Counted from the first letter of the stretch, positions 26,587 through 37,700 are shown. The stretch: DNA of 43,459 nucleotides from Edaphobacter sp. (GCA_025462645.1 JAOAPB010000078.1:1-43459), one strand, 5' to 3'. The notes: generated from the sequence alone by a model not told the origin. Numbers and translations are program-made.

Positions 26587-28368
26587 ATGGCGTTCCGCGG
26601 TCTTGTCCTTGGCGGTATTTTCCTTTTCGTTTATCAGACCATCACTCCAATTGCGAAGGCGCAGTCCAACGCCGCGCCGACGACGGGCGCGCCCGCGCCG
26701 AATGGAACCGGTGGCTTTGTTCGTGACTCGCGCAAGCACCCGCATGAACCATCGCGCAACAATGCATTCTCCATGACTATCAACAAATATGGAATTGCAG
26801 CAACACTGCAGACGTTGGCTTCGCAAGCCAGTGCCACTATTCTCGCTAAAGGAGGTAATGCGGTCGATGCAGCGATTGCTGCCAATGCAGCGGTCGGCGT
26901 TATCGAGCCGATGATGAATGGCATCGGTGGCGACCTCTTTGCCATCGTCTGGGATCCGAAGGAAAAGAGGGTCTATGCAATCAATGCCAGTGGATGGTCC
27001 CCGAAGGCTGAGACCATCGAAGCGATGCAAGCTAAGGGAGTGGCAAAGATGAGTGGCAGCAGCATCTACGCCGTCACTGTACCAGGGGCGGTTGCCGGGT
27101 GGGAGGCACTGCATAAAAAATTCGGCAAGCTTCCGCTCTCAGTAGTTCTGGCTCCAGCCATTGCTTTAGCCGAAAACGGATTCCCTGTTACAGAGACTGA
27201 CTCTGCCAATTGGAACCAATATGGTATGCCCTACAAAGACCGGCCTGCGTTTGCTTCGGTGTTTCTCCCAAACGGTACTTATCCGAAAGTCGGGCAGATG
27301 TTTCAAAACCCGGACATTGCCAACAGTCTTCGCCTGATTGGCGAAAAGGGAGCCGATGCTTTTTATCGGGGGCCCATTGCCGATGCTATCGTGAAACTCT
27401 CCGAAGAAAACAAAGGCTTCATGACAAAGTCCGACCTCGCGGCTTATAGGCCTGAATGGGTTGAGCCGGTCACCACGACCTATCATGGTTGGCGCGTCTA
27501 CGAGACGCCTCCGAATACTCAGGGGATAGCCGCGCTATCGATGCTGAATGTGATGGAGCTGTATCCGTTGCGCGAGTGGGGCCATGACTCGGCTAAGACG
27601 CTGCACATCGAGATGGAAGCCAAAGCACTAGCCTATGCCGACATGCTGCATTACGTTGGCGACCCACGGGTCGAGGATATTCCAACTGAAAAGCTTACCT
27701 CGAAGGAGTTGGCTAAGGAGCGCGCAAAAGGGATCACCGATACGGCAAACTGTACAGTCCTTCCTTCCGATCGCAAGGATCAGCTCGACAAGTTGCATAG
27801 CGACACCACCTACTTAGCAACAGTAGATCGGGATGGCATGGTGGTCTCGTTAATTCAATCGAATGCCGGTAACTTTGGCTCAGGGCTTGTGCCTGAACAC
27901 ACTGGTTTTGTTTTACAAAACCGGGGTAGCGGCTTCTATATGCAACCCGGGCAACCCAATTCTTTAGCAGGGCACAAGCGTCCCCTACACACCATCATTC
28001 CCGCCATGATGCAAAAGGATGGTGTCACAATCGGCTTCGGTATCATGTCGGGCTTTAACCAAGCCCAGGCCCATGCGCAGTTCGTCGCCAATGTCGTTGA
28101 CTTCGACATGAACATTCAGGCTGCGATGGACGCGGCCCGCTTCAACAAAGGCAACTCCGGTTGCAGCGTGAACATTGAAGACGGCTACCCGAAGGAGGTC
28201 TTTGAACAACTTGCGTTACAGGGACACCAGATAAACCTAGTACCGCGCTACTCGATGGTCATGGGTCGCGGTAATGTAACGATGCACGATGATGCATTGG
28301 GTGTGAATTTCGGGGCTTCCGACCCACGCGCGGACGGACAGGCTGTACCAGAGCAACCACCGTACTAA
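26587..28368 (+). CDS. Secreted gamma-glutamyltransferase-like protein
   Basis: This 593-residue protein has a signal peptide (about 1-25) and the Ntn-hydrolase fold of gamma-glutamyltransferases, which are exported, cut themselves into two subunits and move gamma-glutamyl groups from glutathione or related amides. Visible motifs are ILAKGGNAVDAAIAAN (85-100), NGIGGDLFAIVW (111-122) and the autocleavage site HSDTTYLATVDRDG, where Thr407 would be the new N-terminal nucleophile. The usual arginine motif DxREMAP, which binds the glutamyl carboxylate, reads NASGWSP at 133-139. This suggests a GGT-like acylase of different specificity. AAGGAG lies 10 nt before the ATG. The TonB-dependent receptor 85 bp downstream is probably co-transcribed. 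Confidence 0.88.
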   Translation: MAFRGLVLGGIFLFVYQTITPIAKAQSNAAPTTGAPAPNGTGGFVRDSRKHPHEPSRNNAFSMTINKYGIAATLQTLASQASATILAKGGNAVDAAIAANAAVGVIEPMMNGIGGDLFAIVWDPKEKRVYAINASGWSPKAETIEAMQAKGVAKMSGSSIYAVTVPGAVAGWEALHKKFGKLPLSVVLAPAIALAENGFPVTETDSANWNQYGMPYKDRPAFASVFLPNGTYPKVGQMFQNPDIANSLRLIGEKGADAFYRGPIADAIVKLSEENKGFMTKSDLAAYRPEWVEPVTTTYHGWRVYETPPNTQGIAALSMLNVMELYPLREWGHDSAKTLHIEMEAKALAYADMLHYVGDPRVEDIPTEKLTSKELAKERAKGITDTANCTVLPSDRKDQLDKLHSDTTYLATVDRDGMVVSLIQSNAGNFGSGLVPEHTGFVLQNRGSGFYMQPGQPNSLAGHKRPLHTIIPAMMQKDGVTIGFGIMSGFNQAQAHAQFVANVVDFDMNIQAAMDAARFNKGNSGCSVNIEDGYPKEVFEQLALQGHQINLVPRYSMVMGRGNVTMHDDALGVNFGASDPRADGQAVPEQPPY

Positions 28369-28453
28369 TTCATGGCGTCTCACCTACCTTTCGCGTTCTT
28401 CCAATGTATGTACCTCCAGATTTCTACATTCTTCATCTTCAAGGAGAATTCAC

Positions 28454-31400
28454 ATGCTTCGGATTCCTGTCGGCCTCGCACTTTTCCTGGCCTTCCTTGG
28501 GCTCACTCCTCTCATCGCTCAAACAATCACCGGTAGCGTGAATGGAACCATCACCGATTCAGGTGGCGCGGTTGTTGCCGGAGCATCGATTACAGTTTTA
28601 AACGTCGATACCAATGTCATGACCTCCGCTACCAGCAATGCTTCCGGGGTTTATAACATTCGTTTTATGCAGGTGGGGAGATATATTCTCACTGTCACTG
28701 CACCTGGGTTTGCTCAACAGAGATCAAACCCTTTCACTCTTGAGGCTGGGCAGAATGCTAAACTCGACAGTCAGCTCTCGGTACAGGGCACGCAAGCGTC
28801 GATCGATATCAATTCCGATTTAGTACCGTTGCTGAATACTGAAAACGCGCAACTCGCCACAACTCTCGATAAAAACGCCATCGATTCGGTTCCTCTGGTT
28901 GGCCGTAACTTCGTGCAGCTGACGCTCTTTGTTCCCGGCGCGGTGAGTACTACGCCTGCAAATTTTGCCGGCAACGCTGCCATTGGCGTGGGCGGCCAGC
29001 AGGTCTCCGTGAATGGCAATCGCGAACAATCCAACAACTATCTGCTGGACGGCATTGAAATTAACGAAACCCTGAATAATGGTGTTGGCTACAACCCGAG
29101 TCCCGATGCTCTTGACCAAGTGCAGGTTGTCTCTGCAAACGCGCAGGCTGAATATGGGAATGTGAACGGAGGGGCGGTTATCGCTCTCACAAGGAGTGGC
29201 ACGAACAACTGGCATGGCAGCGCATTCTACTTCCTTTCCGACGGCCTACTAGACGCGAATACTTGGGCAAACAAGCACAACACCAAGATCACACCAAGGC
29301 AGTCTTATACCCAGCCGATCTTCGGCGGCACACTAGGCGGGCCCGTCATCAAAGACAAGCTCTTCTTCTTCATCGATTATGAAGGCGGTCGATATCATCA
29401 GGGTGGCATCGGCACTGCAACTGTCGCGACGGAACGGATGCGTCGAGGAGACTTCTCCGAGTTGCTGAGTCCGTCTATCATGTGTGCGCCTGGAGCATCT
29501 TGTACTGCGAAAAATCTTGTCCAGCTCTATAACTCCTCTTCTGTACCTTACACGCCCTACGCGGGAAATCTGAATGTCCTTATTGTTAATCCTGTAGCTC
29601 GTTATCTTTATGCACATCCAGAACTCTATCCATTGCCCAATACGGCCCCTCAGGTGGGAACACCAGCCACAAATAACTACACTGCTCCCACAAAGAATAG
29701 GCGGCAAAACGACCAAGGTGATATCAAGATTGACTGGAAGATCACCAGTAAAGACAATCTGTCTGTTCGCTACAGCCAGAGCGAGAATGTCATCACGACA
29801 ACGCCGGTTCTGGCAATCAGTTTTCCTGTCTCGCCGAAGACTCCGGTGAAGGGCGTCGCAATCAATGAAATACACACCTTCAACTCATCCTTGGTCAATG
29901 AACTCCGAATAGGCTTTACCCGCGTACATATGCTGGGCGGCCTTACAACCGACTCAACCGGGGTCTTTGGTATGTCGGGCAACTCCATAGTTGGGATTGG
30001 TGCGCCGCAGACATTGAATGGTTTTTCAGGGCAGGTCTTCGCTCCACCCAGCACAACCGGCCTCACTACGCCGAATGGCAGGGAGTACACCACCTTCGGA
30101 AATGCGGCTACGGCGACGAACTTCGCAGATAATACCTTCACCTATGCGGATAATCTGACCTATCTTCGTGGCCATCATAGTTTTAAGTTTGGTGCACAGT
30201 TTATCCGGTACCAGCAGAATAGCCTATATCCCGGCAACGATGGATTACTTGGCCAGTTTGTCTATACCGGAAACTATACGTCTAACCCCAATAGTGGCCT
30301 CCCCAATAACACCCAGGGTTACTCGATAGCCGACTTCAACCTAGACCGCGTGGCCTATGCAGGGACGGGGAATTCAAGTGGCCCGCTTGGTCCGACGGGG
30401 CAGAGACAATGGCGCGACGCATACTTCGCACAAGACGACTGGAAGATAACCCCTACGTTCACGGCCAACTTCGGCATTCGCTATGAGTACGACCAGCCTG
30501 TGTACGAGGTCAATAACAAACAGGCCAACATCAATATGACTACCGGACAACTTGTCTACGCAGGAGTCAACGGAGTAAGCCGTGCAACAGTAAATTCCTA
30601 CTACGCCAGTTTCATGCCACGGATAGGCTTCGCCTATTCCGTCACGCCTCGCTTGGTGGTCCGAGGTGGCTATGGTATCCAGAATTACATGGAAGGCACA
30701 GGAGCCAATCGGCGTATCACCATCAATCCTCCATTTCAAACGCCCTACTTCGCTCAAGGATCGGCGCCCAGCATCAGTAATACAGGACAATCCTTCCGAG
30801 TTGAAGATGGTTTCTCTAATCCCGCGTCGCCGACGCCATCCTTATCTCTCAATGCTTGGGCAATGAACATTCGTCCGGCTTTCATCTCCGAGTACAGTCT
30901 CACCACCGAGTATCAGTTCAGCAACTCGACTTCACTTACGATGGGATACATAGGCGAGGCCGGTCAGCATCTGGTCAATCATGGATCCGCGAACCAGTTA
31001 CGTCAGCCATGTCTAATCGGTGGCGTGGTGCAATCCAATCCGAACAGCGCAGCTTGCGCGACTGCAAGCCCTGCTCCATATAAGAGCCTCGTTGGACAAG
31101 CGGGTTCCATCGTCATCACTACATCTGATGCGATGATGAATTACAACGCTATACAATTAACACTGCGTCAGCGTGGATGGCATGGATTGGCTGGTACTCT
31201 GAATTACGCCTACGGACGCTCCATGACCAATGCAGTCGGTTTTTACGGCTCAACCGGCATCGCCAATGCTAACAACTACAACCAGGACTACTACAACAAC
31301 CACGCTGAATATGGTCCGACTAGCCAGGACGTCCGGCACAACCTAAACGGCGTATTAAGTTATGAACTTCCTGTCGGTCGAGGACGTATATTCGGCGACC

Positions 31401-31915
31401 ATATGAATCGCGCTCTCGATGAGATGATAGGCGGATGGAAGGTTGGGTTTACCGCCGTAGCCTATAGCGGATTTCCAGTCACGATCAACAATAGCGTGAA
31501 TAATGCCTACACTAACAATAAGATTCAACGTGCAAATCACTATCGTACGTTGAAGATCAATAGCCGCAGTCTGAATGCATGGTTCGGATCAGACGCTTCC
31601 GTCACTTCCTGTTCCACACGAGGTGTAGATAACGGAATATGCGCGTATGGCTCTCCCGCTGACGGATCATATGGAACTGCTTCTGTAGGCTCGGAGCGGG
31701 CACCTGGCTATCAGCAGTACGATGCCACCGCCTCCAAAGACTTCAGCATCTGGCACGAGCAGAAACTAGGCTTCCGTGCCGATGCTTCCAATGTCCTCAA
31801 CCTAACCTCGCTGAGCAATCCTGACAATACGGCTCAGAGCGCTACCTTCGGCCGCATCACCGCAGTACGTTCGGGTCCGCGGCGTCTCCAACTCTCGCTA
31901 CGGTACCAGTTCTAA
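28454..31915 (+). CDS. TonB-dependent receptor with carboxypeptidase-regulatory-like N-terminal domain
   Basis: This 1,153-residue outer-membrane protein begins with a signal peptide (MLRIPVGLALFLAFLGL... to about residue 22). A CarboxypepD_reg-type beta domain follows at about 25-112 (GSVNGTITDSGGAVVAGASI). Then comes the plug region (VPLVGRNFVQLTLFVPG, NGNREQSNNYLLDGIEIN) and a long barrel with repeated aromatic strands, ending LSLRYQF with the terminal Phe expected for barrel assembly. Acidobacteria have many such receptors without a SusD partner; they import oligosaccharides or peptides. AAGGAG precedes the ATG at 28454. The genes behind it in the same unit have decayed. The substrate is unknown. 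Confidence 0.9.
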   Translation: MLRIPVGLALFLAFLGLTPLIAQTITGSVNGTITDSGGAVVAGASITVLNVDTNVMTSATSNASGVYNIRFMQVGRYILTVTAPGFAQQRSNPFTLEAGQNAKLDSQLSVQGTQASIDINSDLVPLLNTENAQLATTLDKNAIDSVPLVGRNFVQLTLFVPGAVSTTPANFAGNAAIGVGGQQVSVNGNREQSNNYLLDGIEINETLNNGVGYNPSPDALDQVQVVSANAQAEYGNVNGGAVIALTRSGTNNWHGSAFYFLSDGLLDANTWANKHNTKITPRQSYTQPIFGGTLGGPVIKDKLFFFIDYEGGRYHQGGIGTATVATERMRRGDFSELLSPSIMCAPGASCTAKNLVQLYNSSSVPYTPYAGNLNVLIVNPVARYLYAHPELYPLPNTAPQVGTPATNNYTAPTKNRRQNDQGDIKIDWKITSKDNLSVRYSQSENVITTTPVLAISFPVSPKTPVKGVAINEIHTFNSSLVNELRIGFTRVHMLGGLTTDSTGVFGMSGNSIVGIGAPQTLNGFSGQVFAPPSTTGLTTPNGREYTTFGNAATATNFADNTFTYADNLTYLRGHHSFKFGAQFIRYQQNSLYPGNDGLLGQFVYTGNYTSNPNSGLPNNTQGYSIADFNLDRVAYAGTGNSSGPLGPTGQRQWRDAYFAQDDWKITPTFTANFGIRYEYDQPVYEVNNKQANINMTTGQLVYAGVNGVSRATVNSYYASFMPRIGFAYSVTPRLVVRGGYGIQNYMEGTGANRRITINPPFQTPYFAQGSAPSISNTGQSFRVEDGFSNPASPTPSLSLNAWAMNIRPAFISEYSLTTEYQFSNSTSLTMGYIGEAGQHLVNHGSANQLRQPCLIGGVVQSNPNSAACATASPAPYKSLVGQAGSIVITTSDAMMNYNAIQLTLRQRGWHGLAGTLNYAYGRSMTNAVGFYGSTGIANANNYNQDYYNNHAEYGPTSQDVRHNLNGVLSYELPVGRGRIFGDHMNRALDEMIGGWKVGFTAVAYSGFPVTINNSVNNAYTNNKIQRANHYRTLKINSRSLNAWFGSDASVTSCSTRGVDNGICAYGSPADGSYGTASVGSERAPGYQQYDATASKDFSIWHEQKLGFRADASNVLNLTSLSNPDNTAQSATFGRITAVRSGPRRLQLSLRYQF

Positions 31916-31941
31916 TTCCGGTTCTCTCAAGGAGATTCCAC

Positions 31942-32698
31942 TTGAATCGCTCGCTCTTCTTAATTGGTACAGCTTTGGTTGCAGCTGCAGCCTTGATCTC
32001 CTCGGTCCGCGCGTAATCGTCACCACCGGTGTCGGTAGCCCAGGCGTCCGCGGGAACATGCCACCGTGCCACCTAAGGAGGCAGGCGCACGCACCTTCTC
32101 AACAACTGTTCCGGGTGTCACGGCTCCGATGTACGTGGTGGAGAACGCGCACCCAACATCGGGACCGCACGTAATATCGTCACCTTTCAGATGATGATCT
32201 GTTGTCAATCATGAAGGCGTTCCAGGATCAGGAATGCGACATTCGCATTTCTCGGTGACCAGGGCGTTGAAGGATAATGTGTGATCCATCGGCGCCGCAC
32301 ACTCTTCTGCGACCTGCCGACTGTTCACAGTGTCACATATGAAAGGTGAAGGTGGATACAAGCCTCTGATTTGACGCACTATGCCGGCGGCACCACCAGG
32401 ACGCTAACTCGCCATTACCAGCCAGACGCCATCCTTGGCCCACCTCAACTGTAGTGGATTGATGCTGCGGAATCGCGAGTGCATCACCGAAGTCACGCAT
32501 GCCGAAGACTTCAACATCACTGTGCAGACGAAAGATGGCCGCTGGCGTACCTTCGATAAATCGAAGCTGACCAATGTGAAGCATACCCAACAGGACTATG
32601 ACATTCGTCTTTCATCCAAAGAACTTGATGAGCTTGTAAGTTATCTCCTGGCTTCCGCTGCGAATGCCCCCAAGCCTGTGCGACGGAGGAACCGTTGA
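31942..32698 (+). pseudogene. Decayed secreted c-type cytochrome gene
   Basis: A TTG at 31942 with AAGGAG upstream begins a clean 24-residue signal peptide (MNRSLFLIGTALVAAAALIS, then SVRA), and a TAA follows at once. Changing TAA to CAA would restore the expected Ala-Gln cleavage site. Further pieces follow in other frames: NNCSGCHGSDVRGGERAPN (heme motif CSGCH at 32107-32121), then a TFAFLGDQGV piece near 32240. From 32435 comes a C-terminal piece ending LSSKELDELVSYLLASA, typical of the acidobacterial cytochromes with this tail. Several stops, frameshifts and deletions separate them. An intact copy would be a periplasmic cytochrome c; this one cannot be made. Confidence 0.72.
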
Positions 32699-32985
32699 AA
32701 CGTGTTTTCTATAGACACTTTTCCTGTCGATATCGCTCGTGGCCAGCAAAAAGAACCCCAACAGACGTTCAAGTTGAAGGCTGAAGATCCTGCATTCTGG
32801 AAGCTGTTCGATAGAGGAGCAAAGCTCAACACCATGGGCAGCTCTAACTGGCCCTTACCCGTCATAACGCAGCCCTTACACCACGTCAACAGATGCAAGA
32901 ACACTTGGATGCCATCGAAACTGGTTCCACCCCATACTTGGCGGAAGCTCTTTTGTCGGTTTACACATAGTGGGCAACCTTAAGT
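32695..32985 (+). pseudogene. Remnant of a second secreted protein
   Basis: A TTG at 32695 overlaps the stop of the preceding frame and has GGAGG upstream. The first codons (MKRVFY) and a hydrophobic piece in another frame (LFLSISLVA) look like a broken signal peptide. Downstream, a third frame reads QQTFKLKAEDPAFWKLF, then DRGAKLNTMG, which weakly resembles the N-terminus of SMP-30/gluconolactonase-like proteins. A later frame reads LTPRQQMQEHLDAIETGST, which I do not recognise. I take it as a decayed gene of uncertain family. Confidence 0.4.
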
Positions 32986-33147
32986 GCAGACATTGAGCAA
33001 TCCGCGACAGTCGCTACGAGACCCACCGGACTAAGCAGGGGGCGCGCTTGCGTCCCTTTTGATTCGCTAGAAGATTTTGATACGACAAAAAGAATTTTAT
33101 CGCTATTTGTAACACCGTCCTGATTGGGAACACTACGCGAGTGATAC

Positions 33148-34674
33148 TTACCACCGATTGCTAATCTTAATTAGTGCTAATGCATTTGACTCTAGCACTA
33201 GATTCAGGTCACCATTTTGTAGTTGGGTCGCCTCTGGACTTTGTAATTTAGTCGCTCGGTTCATCGAGTCAACCTGTTCAGGCGTAGGATATGCAGGTCG
33301 TCCCATCTTTTCATACACCGGTAGAACATTTCCATGCTCATTGTCCACCCGTTCAACAGTCACACGCGCAGAAGGTGGGACACCATGTACAGCAAGTGTT
33401 ATGTTCCGACTGTCTGTAGTCTTCAGTGCTTCCGACTCAGGTCCAACGAGGTTCCACACCACAATCACCAAGTCACCGTCCACCGTCTTCGTCACGATGA
33501 CGTTCGGCGATGCGTTCGCCAGCCGTTGACCGCCAAGCTTATGTAGAAGGGCAAAGTCATAATAGCTCGGCTTATTGATCCCGAACTCTGCACGTAGTCC
33601 AAACTGGCCAACAAATGGCCGCGACCCGGGGCCACTTTCCTCGAAGACATCCGAGAAGGTCCAGAACGACATCATCGTCACCAGTCCATCGCATTGGCGG
33701 ATCGTGTTCGCCAGTGCGGGCCCTACAAAAGTAGTATCTCTTACTTGGTTCATACCAGGTACATTCCATTCCGTCCAGAAGAGAGGAACACTTTCCTTGC
33801 CGGCTACTTTCATCTCGTTGTGCACCTTACTAATTGCACGACACACACGTTGCTCCATCGGAATGACCTCGTCCGTTCCGAACATATTCTCAACAGTGTC
33901 GTCGGCATAACCATGGCTTGAGATGAAGTCGACAGGTGAGTCAGTCGCCGCTGTGTGCCTCAGAAAATCTCCTACCCACTGGGCGGCTGCAGTGGCTGGG
34001 CCACCGACGCGGATTCGCAAATTTACCGACTTCAATGCGCGAGCCGTATGATCATACATCTCAAAATAGCTTCGCTTGCGAGGAACCCCACCCCAGAAGT
34101 CAATGTTCGGTTCATTCCACACCTCAAAATACCACTGCGCTATCTCATCGATTCCATATCTCTCCACCAGATGTTTCGCAAACGCCACCATCAGTGCATC
34201 CCACTTTTCTATTGACTTCGGCGGCGATACATTCTGCTTGTACCAGAAAGGATGCAGAGCATCCGGATTGAAGGCCAGCTTTTTTGGCATAAAGCTAATC
34301 TCCACTATGGGGCGAACGCCATTATGTAGCAGGCCATCGTAAATCTGGTCGACATACGCAAAGTTATACACTGCTACACCGCGCTCGTCTTCGTTGTAGA
34401 CCCCAACCTCATCATGCAGAATTGCATGGAATCGAACGTAGCGGAAGTCTGTGATTTGTTTCACTGCACGAAGGTCATCCCGATAGCTCTCACGAAGCGT
34501 GAGGATCGCCCGCCCAGATCCAAACATCTGCTCCCAAAAATGCGGGAACGGCTTAGCCTGTGCACGAGCATCAATCTCTACCTTCTCCTGTCCCCACACG
34601 TATAGATCACAAGTGTCAGTCGCATATAAAATCGTGAGTACTATCACAATCGTGCGGACTGTCCGGAGACTCAT
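33148..34674 (-). CDS. Secreted glycoside hydrolase family 39-like glycosidase
   Basis: This 508-residue protein has an N-terminal export segment (about 1-28) and a TIM-barrel domain of the GH39 (beta-xylosidase / alpha-L-iduronidase) type. Glu188 in WYFEVWNEPN is the expected acid/base and Glu302 in LFWTEWN the expected nucleophile. Supporting segments are RYVRFHAILHDEV and ISSHGYADD. A C-terminal beta-sandwich follows from about 390. AAGGAG precedes the ATG at 34674. It lies 98 bp after the TonB-dependent receptor on the same strand, so the pair probably imports and cuts the same xylose- or uronate-containing glycan. Substrate assignment is inference. Confidence 0.86.
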   Translation of the reverse strand: MSLRTVRTIVIVLTILYATDTCDLYVWGQEKVEIDARAQAKPFPHFWEQMFGSGRAILTLRESYRDDLRAVKQITDFRYVRFHAILHDEVGVYNEDERGVAVYNFAYVDQIYDGLLHNGVRPIVEISFMPKKLAFNPDALHPFWYKQNVSPPKSIEKWDALMVAFAKHLVERYGIDEIAQWYFEVWNEPNIDFWGGVPRKRSYFEMYDHTARALKSVNLRIRVGGPATAAAQWVGDFLRHTAATDSPVDFISSHGYADDTVENMFGTDEVIPMEQRVCRAISKVHNEMKVAGKESVPLFWTEWNVPGMNQVRDTTFVGPALANTIRQCDGLVTMMSFWTFSDVFEESGPGSRPFVGQFGLRAEFGINKPSYYDFALLHKLGGQRLANASPNVIVTKTVDGDLVIVVWNLVGPESEALKTTDSRNITLAVHGVPPSARVTVERVDNEHGNVLPVYEKMGRPAYPTPEQVDSMNRATKLQSPEATQLQNGDLNLVLESNALALIKISNRW

Positions 34675-34725
34675 GGGAACTCCTTTTTTGACTTCACCTT
34701 TCTAATTCAATCCCAGCAAGCACAA

Positions 34726-34752
34726 GCAGGAACATCCTATGGACGCTCCTGC
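34726..34752 (-). promoter_or_regulatory. Intercistronic RNA hairpin between receptor and GH39 genes
   Basis: On the minus-strand RNA, GCAGGAGCGTCC and GGATGTTCCTGC pair over 12 bp with a 3-nt loop. Two of the pairs are G-U, which appear as A-C mismatches on the other strand, so the structure only holds in the transcript of this operon. It lies 20 nt after the receptor stop and 51 nt before the GH39 start. It could stabilise the receptor mRNA or reduce expression of the downstream gene. Confidence 0.6.
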
Positions 34753-34772
34753 CTTGTCCTTAAGTCACTCAG

Positions 34773-37700
34773 TTAGAAGTTGAACCGCACTTGAAACTCA
34801 ATCGTTCGTGCACCAAGAGCGCCACTCGATTGGCCAAATGCCGGATTGCTGGTCCTACCATCGGTGCTGATCTGCGTGTTTTGATCTCCAACATTAAATG
34901 GGGTCAGGTTGGTCTTGTTGAACACATTGAAAAACATGGTGCGTATTGTGAGACCGGCTCCCTCCCCAAAGATTCGGTTAGGTGGAATACCAAACGTCTT
35001 CTGCGCATCCAAGTCGGTGTCCAGATAGTCTGGTCCACGTAGGCTGTTGCGCCCGACCCCCGGCGGCGGCGGCTCGCCCGCAGTTGGGAAAGTAGGGATC
35101 GTAAAGTAACTCAGAGCACCATTGATAAACTGCCCATTCGGGCGCTTGAATGTATCATTGCTGGTGTCACCCGACTGCTTCGCGATCTGGGCGCCTGGAC
35201 GCAGATTACAGTAATTGCTCCCAACATACACAACGTTACACCCCGTATTGCTGTAGATCGGGGTCCACGGAAAGCCAGTATGGTACTGCAGGATGCCACT
35301 AATCGTAATCCCCCCGAAAATTTCCTCCAGCAAGCGACTGTTTGGAAAAAATTTTGGTGACCACGATCCGTACAGTTTCGCATTGTGCGTAATGTCATAA
35401 TCCGCAGGGCCATATGCAAAACGGTTATCATAAGGATACTGGTCGATGTAGTAGTCCTGCGATCCGCTGTCCATGATCTTGCCCCAGCGATACTGCCCGT
35501 CTAGAGTAAAATTATGTCCAAAGGTATGCTTCAACTCGGCAAGCAATGCGTGTGAGTTTGCGCTGACATCATTCGAGAAGAAGGAAAACTGATTTATGGT
35601 CGAATTCAGATTCGGATAATATATCCAGTTCAGATTGTTTTGCCTTGTGTAGTGCCGAGAGAGGCTGCCCTGATACCCTACGCTCGCAATCCACGTTTGG
35701 GTGAGAGCATACTCGGCACCAAGTGACATTTTATAAGTCATAGGTGTAGGTAGGTTTTGTTGGATTCCGGTGATAGAGATTTGTGCTCCAGAGGTTGGTA
35801 GACCATTCGACCCAAAAGTTACCTTGGCAGCAGGATTTATAGGATACCCATTCAAGTTTTGGGGAGAGCTGGACGCTGCGTACACAACACCGGGGCAATT
35901 AGACTGTGCGAGATCAGTGCAGACTGCATTCAAATTTGTAACCAGCGGAGGATTCGACCGCCCGTTCAGCGTAATTGCCTGCTGCATGCGATTGTATGCT
36001 ATGCCGAATCCGCCCCGAACCACAAACTGATGCTGCGCTGCGGAGTTTGGCGCATAAGCGAACCCAAACTGCGGACCCCAGTTATTCTTGCTGACTTGGT
36101 ATAGATCGCCTCCCACTTTCAGGAAGGTATTGGTGAGAGTCTGTGCTCCAGTTCCTAATACCGGATTACTGATGTTGTTGTTCTTCTCCGTTGTAGGGGT
36201 AAAGTACTCCCATCGTATACCCAAATTCAAAGTCAAGCTCGGCAAGACCCTCCAGTCATCCTGGATATAGCCAGCATAGATATTGGAGCGGATGTGTTTG
36301 GTGGCCGATGTCGGAGCTCCGATCCTTGGATCGAAGTTACCTACTTCTTTATAGGGAGCATCGTTCGCATAATCCCACAAATTACGAAAAGTATATGACG
36401 GGATCGCTGCGGTGGTCTGCGTGTCGTTATCTAACTCTTTATATCCATCGAAACCAAAGCGGATGTTATGAGAGCGAATCGTTTTCGTTATAGTATCGCG
36501 CAGATTGTACGTCGTTTGAGCGAAGGTGCCGGGTCCCGGAGCTCCGAAGTACTGGAAGTTAGTAATGCCACCGATATTATCGATGTTGCCTTGCGGTAAA
36601 CCGAAGGGCTCCTGCGGATTAGAAGCCAATTCATTGAAGTACCAGCGCACTGCATTTAACCGAAACTCATTCAGCAACGAAGAAGTAAACATGTGATTCC
36701 AAAGTGCAGCATGGGAATACGCAAGCTGATTTGTATTCCACCGATTTGCTGTACGATTTGGCCCATTGAAGAACGTCTTGGAAGTCGGCACCCAATAAAT
36801 CACATAAGCGACAAGATCCCTGCGATTCAGTTGCCAGTCCAAACGCCCATTGAACTGCTGTGATGTATTCGAACTGGGATTCACCGTGTTTACGCGGAAT
36901 ATATCTGGGATACCGTCAAAACCACCTCCTAAGCCTGGTGCACCGTTGTTAATGTAGCTCGGATCGTGCGTGCCTAACGCAGTAGGCAAGGGGGAGCCGA
37001 GATCCAGTCCGGATATTCCATTAACCGTAACATCGTGGCAGTAAGCTGAACTCAACCCGGCAAATGCACAGTTCGCTCCCGATGCAACGGACTGATAGTT
37101 AACACTTTCACCAGGATAACCCGCAACCGCTGCCGAAATTCCACCCTTTTTCGCTTGCGCGATTAAAGCATCATAGGCGGGTGTCTCATACCAGTTTGCC
37201 GTCTGATCTCGTCCGCTGTTACGCAATTCCTCATACGAGAAGAATGCGAAGATATGATTTTTCCAAACGGGACCGCCGATGCTTCCGCCAATCTGGTTGA
37301 AGCGGTTGTTATCCCGCTTTGGTTGATCTGTAGGTCCGTTGTACCGCTGATAAGCATTCAAACCCGGTCGATGTATTTTAATGAACGCACTCCCATGTAC
37401 ATGGTTGGTTCCATTTTTCGAAACCACCAGCACTTGCGCTCCGCTGTTGCGTCCGTTCGTCGCATCGTATGGGCCTGTCTGCACCTGCACTTCTTTTACG
37501 GACTCTTCGTTTGGAGTAATCACAGCGCCGCCACCCCACGCCAGTGAGTTCACCTGACTGCCATCAATCTGAAACGAGTTGCCCGAAGTCCTCACGCCAT
37601 TTGATTGCGTCTGAGGGCGGTTCTCAACCTGAAAAATACTTCCCGTCGCGCTGCTGCCTCCAATACCGCCGTTGCCGGGCAACGAGTAGCTTCCACCACC

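Noticed and set aside
29333..29875. 180-codon open frame antisense to the first TonB-dependent receptor
   Set aside because: It is opposite continuous receptor coding sequence with no supporting start signal or motif.
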